Origin: Actinacidiphila yanglinensis
Lineage (GTDB): Bacteria > Actinomycetota > Actinomycetes > Streptomycetales > Streptomycetaceae
Reading direction: 5' to 3'
NCBI RefSeq assembly: GCF_900107965.1
Contig: NZ_FNVU01000005.1
Span: forward strand, 1 to 64,000
Length of the DNA stretch: 64,000 nt
The notes below the pieces were generated by a model. It made no database searches. It worked only from the letters and a program-made list of their open reading frames with translations, and was not told the DNA's origin. The translations under genes and the position numbers were made by a program. Below, piece after piece: positions 1 to 8,061 of the stretch. Numbering within the stretch: the stretch's first letter is position 1; every line of letters begins with the position of its first letter.

Positions 1-346
1 TGTCCGCCCACCCGTTGGTGTCCATGTGCAGGTTCTGGCAGTCCTTGGCCAACTGGATCGCGTGGTCGCGCGAGTAGTCGGTCACGTTCGGGAAGGCCAT
101 GTGGTGCAGGATGATCTTGTTGGTCTGGTTGCCGGTGATCTGGATCGGGCTGGACGGGGGCCGGGCGCCCCAGGTGTCGCAGTCGATGATCCAGGGGAAC
201 TCGGCGGACGGCGTCGAGGGCGTGGCGCCCGCCGCCCGCGCGGCACCGGGGAAGGCCAGTTCGGTGCCGACGACCGCGGCCACCGCCCCTCCCAGACCCA
301 CCTTGAACAGGGTGCGGCGATCGACCTCGTGCTCGTGGACGGCCAT
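1..346 (-). CDS. Peptidoglycan-recognition-type N-acetylmuramoyl-L-alanine amidase, N-terminal part
   Basis: The gene runs off the left edge, so only about 115 N-terminal residues are visible. An RR pair at residues 10-11 is followed by a hydrophobic stretch and an AxA-like cleavage region, which suggests Tat export. The mature part has DTWGARPP near its start and then ILHHMAF, matching the beginning of the PGRP/amidase_2 fold, where the first His of the HH pair is a zinc ligand; NGWAD at the edge fits the region before the second part of the active site. A GGGAGA ribosome site lies just upstream of the ATG at 344-346. It probably cleaves the amide between MurNAc and L-Ala in cell wall. The remaining zinc ligands are outside the window. 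Confidence 0.85.
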   Translation of the reverse strand, partial: MAVHEHEVDRRTLFKVGLGGAVAAVVGTELAFPGAARAAGATPSTPSAEFPWIIDCDTWGARPPSSPIQITGNQTNKIILHHMAFPNVTDYSRDHAIQLAKDCQNLHMDTNGWAD

Positions 347-678
347 GCAGTCTCCCGTGACGGACGTGCGAACGTGTCGGACATACGGACATGCGGAGGT
401 GCGGACGGACGGCGGTGCTGACGGTGCGGGCCGTGCTGACGGTGCTGACGAACGGAGGTGCGGGGGTACGCGGCACCGGCGGCCGGTACGACCGCCGGTG
501 GCATCCCGGAGAATATGCGGCGAACTGATGCTTCACCAGAAGCTCTTCGAGATCGTCATGACATCGGCCGCCGAATGTCCGTCAAAAGCCGGGCATGCGC
601 GCCCTTTTCGCCCCCCGTCCGGCCGGGTCCCGTATACGGGGGCGCCGGTCCCGCCGGGCGTCCGCGGGCCCGGCCGGA
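347..678. other. Intergenic region with short imperfect repeats
   Basis: This is 332 bases without a convincing gene, between the amidase start and the LysR stop. The amidase promoter must lie here. Positions 400-475 hold imperfect short repeats built on GTGCTGACGGTGC and GGAGGTGCGG. No terminator or RNA gene was recognised. Confidence 0.5.
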
Positions 679-1632
679 TCACTCCCGGCCGGACGGGGGC
701 GAGAGCCGCGGCGGCCCGCCGGCGGTGGCGAGCGCCTCGGCGTGCAGAACGGCGGCCACGCGGCCGACGGACCGCTCCGGCCGGAGCGGAAGGCGGGCCA
801 GGAGCAGCCGCCGCTGCTCCTGGGGGCCGCCTCGGACCGGCAGGATACGCACCCCGGGCGGCGCGACGGACGCGAGGGTGGCCGGCACCGTGGTCAACCC
901 GCAGCCGGCGGCGACGAGATGGAGCTTGGCCAGCCAGTCGCGGGCGGTGAGGACGATCTCCGGCCGCTCGTCCAGGCCCGGCCAGACCCCCATCAGCCGG
1001 TCCTCCTCCGACGAGGAGCCGGCGATCCACCGCTGCCCGCGCAGGTCGGCGACGTCCACGTAGTCGCCGCGGGCCAGCGGGTGGGCGGCCGGCACCGCCA
1101 GGCACAGGACACGCTCGGTCAGTGTCTGCAGGGCGAGCGGGGGCGACTCCGTGTCGGGCGCCCTGAAGGGCGGCGCGGAGGCGAGCAGGGCGAGGTCGAT
1201 GCTGCCGGCCCGCAGCGCGCGGGCGAGCGCGGGGGTGCCGCCCTCGCGGCCGACGACCTTCAGGTCGGGGTCGGTGCGGCGGAGCTCGGCGAGGGCCCGC
1301 GGCACCAGGACGGCGCCCGCGCTGGGCACCCATCCCAGGCGTACCGTCCCGCCCTGCCCCGGCAGGCCGGTCAGCTCGCGCGCGGTGGCCTCGATCTCGT
1401 CGAGCACGGTCACGGCGCGCCGCATGACGATGCGGCCGGCGTCGGTGAGCCGCACGCCGTCCCGCCGTCGCTCCAGCAGTTCGGCGCCCGCCGCCCGCTC
1501 GATCGCCGCGATCTGCCGGGAGACCGCGGACTGGGTGTAGCCGAGCGACGCGGCGGCAGCGGTGAAGGTGCCCTGCTCGGCCACGGCGCGCAGCACGCGC
1601 AGGGCGGTCAGCGAGACATCGGTGAAGTCCAT
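679..1632 (-). CDS. LysR-family transcriptional regulator
   Basis: A 317-residue protein of normal LysR length. Residues 1-60 carry the winged helix-turn-helix, with AAAASLGYTQSAVSRQIAAIE as the recognition region; the rest is the periplasmic-binding-like effector domain. The start at 1632 (MDFTDVS) is preferred because it places the helix-turn-helix at the usual distance from the N-terminus; an in-frame ATG 18 bases upstream is possible. It is divergent from the SDR gene at 1704 with about 70 bases between, the classical arrangement for a LysR protein controlling its neighbour and itself. The effector cannot be told from sequence. Confidence 0.92.
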   Translation of the reverse strand: MDFTDVSLTALRVLRAVAEQGTFTAAAASLGYTQSAVSRQIAAIERAAGAELLERRRDGVRLTDAGRIVMRRAVTVLDEIEATARELTGLPGQGGTVRLGWVPSAGAVLVPRALAELRRTDPDLKVVGREGGTPALARALRAGSIDLALLASAPPFRAPDTESPPLALQTLTERVLCLAVPAAHPLARGDYVDVADLRGQRWIAGSSSEEDRLMGVWPGLDERPEIVLTARDWLAKLHLVAAGCGLTTVPATLASVAPPGVRILPVRGGPQEQRRLLLARLPLRPERSVGRVAAVLHAEALATAGGPPRLSPPSGRE

Positions 1633-1656
1633 GACGTTTACGCATAGCACCAGTGC

Positions 1657-1670
1657 CCAACTTTCGTTGG
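1657..1670. promoter_or_regulatory. Inverted repeat between LysR gene and SDR gene; candidate operator
   Basis: CCAAC-TTTC-GTTGG is a perfect 5-bp inverted repeat in the divergent intergenic region. It overlaps TTGGAC (1667-1672), a plausible -35 for the rightward gene, with TAGCGT (1692-1697) as a possible -10. The rightward start would then be nearly leaderless, since GGAG sits only 2 bases before the ATG at 1704. LysR binding is inferred from position only. Confidence 0.45.
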
Positions 1671-1703
1671 ACTCATGGAGCCGGCCGTTCCTAGCGTGGA
1701 GCC

Positions 1704-2591
1704 ATGGACACCTCCCGTATCGCCCTCGTCACGGGCGCCAACCAGGGACTCGGCCGGGCTCTCGTCGAAGGGCTCGCCGCCCGCCTGCACCAGGACGACC
1801 TGGTCCTGCTCACCGGCCGCAACCGGCAGCGGGTGCGGGACGCGGCGCGCGAGGTCGCGCAGGCGCCCTCGACCCGGGCCCGCGTCCAGGGCGAGGTCCT
1901 GGACGTCACGGACACCGGCGCCGTCTCCCGCCTCGCCGAGGACCTGCGGGCCCGCCACGGCGGGGTCGACGTCGTCGTCTCCAACGCGGTCGCGCGCCTG
2001 CTGCCGGGCGAGTCGCAGGCCGACCGGGCGGACGAGTTCATCGACGTCTCCAACACCGCCACCCATGCGGTCCTGCGCTCCTTCGGCCCCGTCCTGCGCC
2101 CGGGCGGCCGGCTCCTCGTCGTGGCCAGCAGCCTGGGCACCCTCGGCCACCTCGACCCGCGGCTGCACCACCTCTTCGACGGCGCGACCCTCGACCAGGT
2201 CGCGTACGCCGTCGAGTCCTGGCGCAGTGCCGTCCACCACCGGACGGCCGCGGAGGAGGGCTGGCCGCTGTGGCTGAACGTGCCGTCGAAGGTGGCCCAG
2301 GTGGCCGCCGTGCGCGCGGTCGCCGCCGAGCGCCGCGCGCGCGACCTGGCCACGGGCACCCTGGTAGCCGCCGTGTGCCCCGGCATGGTCGACACCCCCA
2401 CCTCGCGCCCGTGGTTCGAGGACCACGGCCAGGCGCAGTCGCCCGCGCGGGCCGCCGCGGCCCTGCTCGACCTGATCCTCGACGAGCACGTCGACCCCGG
2501 CCTCTACGGCGAGCTGGTCCGCTTCGGCCGGGCATTGGACTGGCACTCCGGCACACCGCCGGTGGAGCAGGACCGCCTGCTCACCCCCTGA
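1704..2591 (+). CDS. SDR-family NAD(P)-dependent oxidoreductase
   Basis: A 295-residue Rossmann-fold protein with the cofactor motif TGANQGLG near residue 10. The usual NNAG is SNAV here, and the expected YxxxK active site reads NVPSK: the lysine is kept but the tyrosine position is Asn. I recall similar actinobacterial proteins with this form, so it may be a family trait rather than decay. The gene is divergent from the LysR regulator and probably its target; a second SDR gene follows in the same direction. The substrate is unknown, and the missing tyrosine makes ordinary dehydrogenase chemistry uncertain. Confidence 0.85.
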   Translation: MDTSRIALVTGANQGLGRALVEGLAARLHQDDLVLLTGRNRQRVRDAAREVAQAPSTRARVQGEVLDVTDTGAVSRLAEDLRARHGGVDVVVSNAVARLLPGESQADRADEFIDVSNTATHAVLRSFGPVLRPGGRLLVVASSLGTLGHLDPRLHHLFDGATLDQVAYAVESWRSAVHHRTAAEEGWPLWLNVPSKVAQVAAVRAVAAERRARDLATGTLVAAVCPGMVDTPTSRPWFEDHGQAQSPARAAAALLDLILDEHVDPGLYGELVRFGRALDWHSGTPPVEQDRLLTP

Positions 2592-2674
2592 CGACGCCGC
2601 GGCCGGCCGCCCCCGCACGAACCGGCACGCCCCTGACGACCCCGTACGACCCCGTAGACCCGAGGAGTTCCCCG

Positions 2675-3604
2675 ATGAGCCGCATCACCACCCCGTTCGG
2701 ATTCGGCACCACCGCGGCCGAGGCAGCGGAAGGGATCGACCTCCGCGGCCGCCGCGCCGTCGTCACCGGCGCCTCCTCCGGGCTGGGCGCGGAGACGGCC
2801 CGCGCCCTGGCCTCCACCGGCGCGGAGGTCACCCTCGCGGTACGCGACACCACGGCGGGCGAGCGCGTCGCCAAGGAGATCACCGCCGCCACCGGGAACC
2901 GGGCGGTGCACGTCGCACCCCTCGACCTGGCCGACCCCGCGTCGGTCGCCGCCTTCACCGCCTCCTGGCAGGGGCCGCTGCACGTCCTGGTCAACAACGC
3001 CGGTGTCATGGCCTGCCCCGAGCAGTACACCGCGCAGGGCTGGGAGTGGCAGTTCGCCACCAACCACCTGGGCCACTTCGCCCTGGCCACCGGACTGCAC
3101 GCCGCCCTGGCCGCCGACGGGGGCGCCCGCGTGGTGGCCGTCAGCTCCACCGGGCACCAGCAGTCGCCGATCGTGTGGGACGACGTCCACTTCGCCTTCC
3201 GCCGCTACGACCCCTGGCTCGCCTACGGCCAGTCGAAGACCGCGAACGTCCTCTTCGCGGTGGAGGCGAGCCGCCGCTGGGCCGATGACGGCATCACCGC
3301 CAACGCGCTCATGCCCGGTGCCATCTACACGAATCTGCAGCGCCACACCGAGGGGCGGGGCAGCGGCCGCGTCCCCGCCGAGCTGATCAAGACCGTGGAG
3401 CAGGGCGCCGCGACCTCCGTCGTGCTGGCGACCTCGCCGCTGCTGGACGGGGTCGGGGGCCGCTACTTCGTCGACTGCGCGGAGACCGAGGTCGTCGACC
3501 GCCGCACCGGCACCCTGCACGGCGTCGCCCGCTACGCCGTCGACCCGGACGGCGCGCGCCGCCTGTGGGACCTGTCGCACGAACTGCTCGCCCGGGCACG
3601 CTGA
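2675..3604 (+). CDS. SDR-family oxidoreductase, retinol-dehydrogenase-like
   Basis: A 309-residue short-chain dehydrogenase with all the classical motifs: TGASSGLG for NAD(P) binding, NNAGVM, and YGQSK as the catalytic YxxxK. The sequence around ATNHLGHFALA and the C-terminal layout resemble the retinol dehydrogenase/WW-domain oxidoreductase-like subgroup. The ATG at 2675 is preceded by GAGGAG at 2662-2667, which fixes the start. It lies 83 bases downstream of the first SDR gene in the same direction and may be cotranscribed under the LysR regulator. The substrate cannot be inferred. Confidence 0.92.
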   Translation: MSRITTPFGFGTTAAEAAEGIDLRGRRAVVTGASSGLGAETARALASTGAEVTLAVRDTTAGERVAKEITAATGNRAVHVAPLDLADPASVAAFTASWQGPLHVLVNNAGVMACPEQYTAQGWEWQFATNHLGHFALATGLHAALAADGGARVVAVSSTGHQQSPIVWDDVHFAFRRYDPWLAYGQSKTANVLFAVEASRRWADDGITANALMPGAIYTNLQRHTEGRGSGRVPAELIKTVEQGAATSVVLATSPLLDGVGGRYFVDCAETEVVDRRTGTLHGVARYAVDPDGARRLWDLSHELLARAR

Positions 3605-3689
3605 CAGCGCCCTTTCCGGCGGCGATTCGGGCACCTCCGTGATACCGGCCAGGCGCGCGAGTGACGGATGAACGTTTTAGTATGACTTG

Positions 3690-4322
3690 ATGCGACTCGT
3701 GGCATGGTGGGCCCTGATCTCGTCGACCTGCGCCCCGGTTCTCCTGGTCGCTGGCTTCACGACGGCGACGCTCCTGGAAGAGCCCGGGTACAACCCGGTG
3801 ACGCAGACGATCAGCGTGCTGGCGGCCGGCGGCCGGTCCGGGTACTGGGTGTTCACCGGCACCCTGATCGCCGTCGGCGCGTCCTACGTGGCGACGGCCT
3901 GGGGCCTGCACGCGGCGAAACCCGCCGGACGACTCTGCCTGGCCGGCGGCGGGGTGGCCGCGATCCTGCTCACGGTGTTCCCGGCCCCCCGCACCGGCGG
4001 CTCGCTGTCGCACGGCGCGGTGGTCGGCGTCGGCTTCACCTTGCTGGCCGTGTGGCCGCTCCTTGCCACCCGCCGCGGACGGCGGCGCGCCCCGTGGGGG
4101 CTGCGGTTCGTGCCGTCGGTGGTGGTGAGCGGGCTGATGTGGGTCGGCGCCGCCTGGTTCCTGGTCGAGGTGGAGATCAACGGGGCCGCGGGGGTGGCCG
4201 AGCGCGTCGTCACCTCGGGCCAGGCGCTGTGGCCGGTCGTGGTCGTGGCCTCCTGCCTCTGGCACGCCCGGCGGCTCGCCCGGCGCCGGGCCCGCCTGTC
4301 CGTGGCGGGCCTGCAGCCGTAG
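3690..4322 (+). CDS. DUF998-family membrane protein
   Basis: A protein of about 210 residues with roughly six hydrophobic segments. The early pattern, a first helix followed by a loop with GYNPVTQTISVLAAGGR, is the hallmark of DUF998 proteins. The ATG at 3690 follows a TTG codon that could also start translation. The function of the family is not established. It stands alone and converges on the esterase gene at 4393. Confidence 0.82.
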   Translation: MRLVAWWALISSTCAPVLLVAGFTTATLLEEPGYNPVTQTISVLAAGGRSGYWVFTGTLIAVGASYVATAWGLHAAKPAGRLCLAGGGVAAILLTVFPAPRTGGSLSHGAVVGVGFTLLAVWPLLATRRGRRRAPWGLRFVPSVVVSGLMWVGAAWFLVEVEINGAAGVAERVVTSGQALWPVVVVASCLWHARRLARRRARLSVAGLQP

Positions 4323-4359
4323 CCGGGTCCCGCCCGTTCATGGCGGGCGTGCGGGCCGC

Positions 4360-4383
4360 GGCCCCGGCGGACGGACCGGGGCC
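4360..4383. terminator. Hairpin between convergent genes
   Basis: GGCCCCGG and CCGGGGCC form a perfect 8-bp stem with an 8-base loop in the 70-base gap between the convergent DUF998 and esterase genes, where it could stop transcription from both sides. There is no U-run, which is common for Streptomyces terminators. Confidence 0.55.
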
Positions 4384-4392
4384 CGGCGGGCG

Positions 4393-5370
4393 TCAGCCGG
4401 CCTCGCCCAGCACCGCGCGCATGAAGTCGAGGTGGTGGACCACCTGGTGCTGCCCGCCGCCCTCGTGCCGGTTGTACGGCCAGACCCGGATGTCCTTCCG
4501 GCCCGCGTAGTGGTTGTACGCGGCGAAGACCGTCGAGGGCGGGCAGATCTCGTCCATCAGGCCGACCGCGAACAGGGCGGGCGCGGTCGCGCGGGCGGCG
4601 AAGTTGACCCCGTCGAAGTAGGACAGCGTATCGAACACCTGTTCCACCTGGTCCCGGTGGGTGCGCAGGTAGGTCCAGATCTCCCGGTAGGCGTTGCCCT
4701 CCACGACGGCCAGCGCCCGCCGGTAGTGGCACAGCGACGGCTGGTCGACGACCGCGGCCCGGACCCCGTCGGCCAGCGCGGCCGCGGCGAGCGCGATCCC
4801 GCCGCCCTGGCTGCCGCCGGCCACCGCGATCCGCTCCGAGTCGACCGCCGGGTGGCTGCGGGCGGCGTCCACCGCGCGCACCGCGTCGGTGAACACCCGC
4901 CGGTAGTAGTAGTCGGCCGGCTGCTGGATGCCGCGGGTGACCATGCCGGGCGAGGACGACCCGGCGCTGCCGTGCGGGTCGCCCGTGGCACCGGGCTGGA
5001 GCGAGCCGCCCTGCCCGCGGGTGTCCATCAGCAGGTGCACGTAGCCGGCGGCCGGCCAGGTCAGCCACTCGTACGGGAAGCCGCGCCCGCCGCCGTAGCC
5101 GAGGTAGCCGACCACGCAGGGCCGAGGGGTGCGTGCGGCGGCGGGCACCAGCAGCCAGCCGGCCACCGGGTCACCGCCGAAGCCGGGGAACCGGACGTCG
5201 TAGACGCGTACCTCGCTGAGCCGCGCGTCGTACGGCGTGAACTCGGCCGGCCGGTCGTGGCCGCGGGCCTCGGCGAGGGTGGCGGACCAGAACGCGTCGA
5301 AGTCCGCGGGTTCCTGACGGTCCGGCAGGTAGCGGCGCAGCTCGTCGAGCGGCAGGTCGGTCTCGGGCAC
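4393..5370 (-). CDS. Acetylxylan esterase-type hydrolase (CE7/AXE1 family)
   Basis: A 325-residue alpha/beta hydrolase without a signal peptide. It carries the CE7 hallmarks: RGQGG in the oxyanion region, the nucleophile motif GGSQGGG, and a C-terminal HEGGG containing the catalytic His. Family members remove acetyl groups from xylo-oligosaccharides and from cephalosporin C. The GTG start at 5370 is supported by AGGAGGAC about 7 bases upstream. It lies 83 bases downstream of the debranching-type hydrolase on the same strand, so the two are probably cotranscribed; intracellular deacetylation of imported oligosaccharides is a reasonable inference. Confidence 0.9.
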   Translation of the reverse strand: MPETDLPLDELRRYLPDRQEPADFDAFWSATLAEARGHDRPAEFTPYDARLSEVRVYDVRFPGFGGDPVAGWLLVPAAARTPRPCVVGYLGYGGGRGFPYEWLTWPAAGYVHLLMDTRGQGGSLQPGATGDPHGSAGSSSPGMVTRGIQQPADYYYRRVFTDAVRAVDAARSHPAVDSERIAVAGGSQGGGIALAAAALADGVRAAVVDQPSLCHYRRALAVVEGNAYREIWTYLRTHRDQVEQVFDTLSYFDGVNFAARATAPALFAVGLMDEICPPSTVFAAYNHYAGRKDIRVWPYNRHEGGGQHQVVHHLDFMRAVLGEAG

Positions 5371-5453
5371 GGGTCTGTCCTCCTGCGGGGCGGTGGTCGG
5401 GCGGGGAGGTCCCGGCCGGCGGGACGGCGGGTCCGGTGGCCGGGGAGCCGGGG

Positions 5454-7898
5454 CTAGGGGTCCAGCCGGTCGGCGCCCTCCACGACGAGACCGGGGGGCG
5501 CGGACACCTCGGCCCGGCCGTCGGCGTCGAGGCGTACCGACAGCGGGGCGCCGGCCACCCGCAGACCGCTGACCGTCAGCGGGCCGAACGCGCCCGCCGC
5601 GGCCGGGTCGACCCGCAGCCGCCCGCCGGGCACGTCGGCGGCCAGCCCGAGCGCGGCCTGGAGCAGCAGCACGCTCGCGGCGGCCGACCACGCCTGCGGC
5701 CGGCAGGCGGCGGGGTAGGGCGCGGGCGCCTCGTCGTACCCGTCGCCGTGCCCCGCGTACAGCTCCGGCAGGCGGGCCTCGAAGCCGGCCGAGGCGGCCA
5801 CGACGCCCCGGGCCAGCGGGACGGCCTGCTCGGGGAAGCCGGCCCGGACCAGCCCGTGCACGGCTATCGCGGTGTCATGCGGCCAGACCGAACCGACGTG
5901 GTAGCCCAGCGGGTTGAAGCCGGCGTTGCGGCGGCTGAGGGTGCGCAGCCCGAAGCCGCTGTCGAGGTCGGGGCCGGCCAGCCGGGCGGCGAGCAGCGCG
6001 CTCTCCTCGTGGTCCAGCAGCCCGGTGCCGAGCAGGTGCCCGAACGCCGAGGTGGCGGAGTCGACCGGGCGCTTGTCCGCGTCGAGGGCGACCGCCGGGT
6101 AGCGGCCGAGCGCGTCGGAGACCCAGAAGCCCTCCCGGAAGCGGCGGCGCACCGTGGCGGCCCACTCCTCCCAGCGGTCCGCGCCGGGCCGGTCGAAGGC
6201 GCGCAGCAGCGCGGCGCCGGCGACGGCGGCCTCGTAGGCGTACGCCTGGACCTCGGACAGGGCGATGGGCGGCGCGGCGAGCCGTCCGTCGCGCCAGCGG
6301 ATCGAGTCGCCGGAGTCCTTCCAGCCCTGGTTGGCCAGACCGGCGCCGGTGCTGTCGACGTACTCCAGCAGGCCGTCGCCGTCCGCGTCGCCGTGCCGGG
6401 CCAGCCACTCCAGGCCGGCCTCGGCGTGCGGCAGAAGGGCGGCGACCTGCTCGGCGGGCATGCCCCAGCGCCAGGCGTCGTGCAGCAGCACGATCCACAG
6501 CGGGGTGGCGTCCACGGTGCCGTAGTAGACCGACGGCAGCGCGCGGGCGTCGGCCAGCCGCAGCGACTCGCGGCGCACCTCGTGCAGGATCTTGCCGGGC
6601 TGCTCCTCGGTGTGCGGGTCGATGCGGGTCCCCTGGCGGCGGGCCAGGGTGCGCAGGGTGCCCGCCGCCAGTTCGGTGCCGAGCGGCAGCAGCATGCGGG
6701 CGGCCCACAGCGAGTCGCGGCCGAAGAGGGTGAGGAACCAGGGGGCGCCCGCGGCCAGGAAGGTGTCGCCGGGGTGGTCCGGGTCGGTGAGCAGCAGGCG
6801 TTCCAGGTCGCCCACCGAGCGGGCCACCAGGCGGTCCAGCCGGCGGTCGGCGCTGGCGAGCCGGGGGCGCTGCCACTGCACGCTGCCGGGGACCGGCGCC
6901 GGGAACGGGTCGGGACGCGGGTCGTGCACGGTGCACTCGATCACGGCTTCCCAGGCGGTGCCGGGGGCGAGTTCGACGCGGTAGCGCAGTTCTCCGGTCC
7001 CGGGCCGTATCGCGGGCGTCCCGGCGGGGACGACCGGCAGGGCCGGGGCGCCGGGTCCGGCGGAGGCATCGGGCTCAACAGGAGCGTCGGATCCGGCGGA
7101 GGCATCGCGTTCAACGGGGGCCGCGGCCCGATCCGCGCGGTCGTCCCGGTCCGGGCCGCCGCCGGCCGGGCGCAGCAGCACGCGCAGCCCGTCCTGGTCG
7201 CCCCATCGCAGACCGGTGGCCGCGGCATCCGCGGCGTCCGCGGCGGTGTCGGCGCCGTCAGGTGCGCCGCTGCCGCCCGGAGTGCCGGAATCGCCGCGGC
7301 CACCGGGGTCGTGGGGTTCGGGCCGCCCGGCGTGGACGGGCGCCGCAGGGCGCGGCCGCAGGTGACGGCCCGCCTTGACGTCGTCCATCCGCGCCAGGTC
7401 GGTGCCTGCGGCGACCACCATGGTGAGTGAGACGTGCAGGGCACCGGAATTCGTGATCCGCAGCGTCTCCCGCAGGCGGCCGGGCGTCAAGCGCCGGACC
7501 CGGTGCAAGGTGACCGCGGGGTCGGCGGTGAGCTCCCCCACGCCGCGCAGGACCGCGCGGTAGGCCGTCTCGTCGGCCGCCCGCAGGGTGTGCCCGACCG
7601 GCGCCAGCGGGACCGGCACGGAGCGCGGTTCCTGCCCGCCGTCGCCGGCCTCGCCGTCGCCGTGCCCGCGCGCTCCGCGGTCCGGATCCGTCTCGAACCG
7701 CACCTCCAGCCGGGACAGCGCGCGCCGGTCGCCGTGGAAGAAGCCGTCCGCCCCGCCCGCGAGATCACCACCGGCACGCGAGAGCACCAGGCTCGGCGCG
7801 TACACGGTCGTGCAGGCGTCGTGCAGGAACGGCTGGAGCCCCTCCACGGCGCCCGCGGGTGACGGGTGTTGGGGTGCGGGGTTCCCCTGGACAGCCAT
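5454..7898 (-). CDS. Amylo-alpha-1,6-glucosidase-like (glycogen debranching family) hydrolase
   Basis: An 814-residue cytoplasmic protein with an N-terminal bis-glycogen-debranching domain (about residues 15-370) and a C-terminal (alpha/alpha)6 debranching-enzyme domain. Family signatures include FGRDSLWAARM, then HEVRRESLRL, and NQGWKDSGDSIRW, which contains the likely catalytic acid. Residues about 270-340 form a Ala/Gly/Asp-rich low-complexity insert that looks like a species-specific linker. The ATG at 7898 is chosen over longer readings because similarity begins shortly after it; GTG at 7904 is an alternative. It is divergent from the LacI repressor and probably hydrolyses the sugar imported by the ABC system downstream of it. 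Confidence 0.88.
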   Translation of the reverse strand: MAVQGNPAPQHPSPAGAVEGLQPFLHDACTTVYAPSLVLSRAGGDLAGGADGFFHGDRRALSRLEVRFETDPDRGARGHGDGEAGDGGQEPRSVPVPLAPVGHTLRAADETAYRAVLRGVGELTADPAVTLHRVRRLTPGRLRETLRITNSGALHVSLTMVVAAGTDLARMDDVKAGRHLRPRPAAPVHAGRPEPHDPGGRGDSGTPGGSGAPDGADTAADAADAAATGLRWGDQDGLRVLLRPAGGGPDRDDRADRAAAPVERDASAGSDAPVEPDASAGPGAPALPVVPAGTPAIRPGTGELRYRVELAPGTAWEAVIECTVHDPRPDPFPAPVPGSVQWQRPRLASADRRLDRLVARSVGDLERLLLTDPDHPGDTFLAAGAPWFLTLFGRDSLWAARMLLPLGTELAAGTLRTLARRQGTRIDPHTEEQPGKILHEVRRESLRLADARALPSVYYGTVDATPLWIVLLHDAWRWGMPAEQVAALLPHAEAGLEWLARHGDADGDGLLEYVDSTGAGLANQGWKDSGDSIRWRDGRLAAPPIALSEVQAYAYEAAVAGAALLRAFDRPGADRWEEWAATVRRRFREGFWVSDALGRYPAVALDADKRPVDSATSAFGHLLGTGLLDHEESALLAARLAGPDLDSGFGLRTLSRRNAGFNPLGYHVGSVWPHDTAIAVHGLVRAGFPEQAVPLARGVVAASAGFEARLPELYAGHGDGYDEAPAPYPAACRPQAWSAAASVLLLQAALGLAADVPGGRLRVDPAAAGAFGPLTVSGLRVAGAPLSVRLDADGRAEVSAPPGLVVEGADRLDP

Positions 7899-7933
7899 GT
7901 TCACGGTGCTGGGCCTCTCGTCGTGGACGACGG

Positions 7934-7947
7934 TTGGATCGATCAAA
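7934..7947. promoter_or_regulatory. Candidate LacI-type operator
   Basis: TTGGATCGATCAAA is a near-palindrome centred on ATCGAT in the 163-base gap between the debranching gene and the divergent LacI gene. It has the even-symmetry centre and size expected of a LacI-family operator and lies about 36 bases upstream of the hydrolase start. Assignment to the adjacent repressor is inferred from position. Confidence 0.45.
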
Positions 7948-8061
7948 TAGCACCATACCCCTTGCCAACCAGGCCCTACAGGGGATTTTATCGTTCCACC
8001 AAACGCAGCGCCGCGTCGGAAACGTGGTGCCGCGGGACCCGAAGGACGAGGGAGGCCGTAG

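Noticed and set aside
400..475. Short repeats near the left edge as a possible repeat array.
   Set aside because: The units are irregular in length and spacing, as in many GC-rich intergenic regions; they give no clear structure.
5436..7430. A 664-residue open frame on the plus strand opposite the debranching-type hydrolase.
   Set aside because: The hydrolase on the minus strand has family motifs throughout; the opposite frame is a codon-bias shadow.
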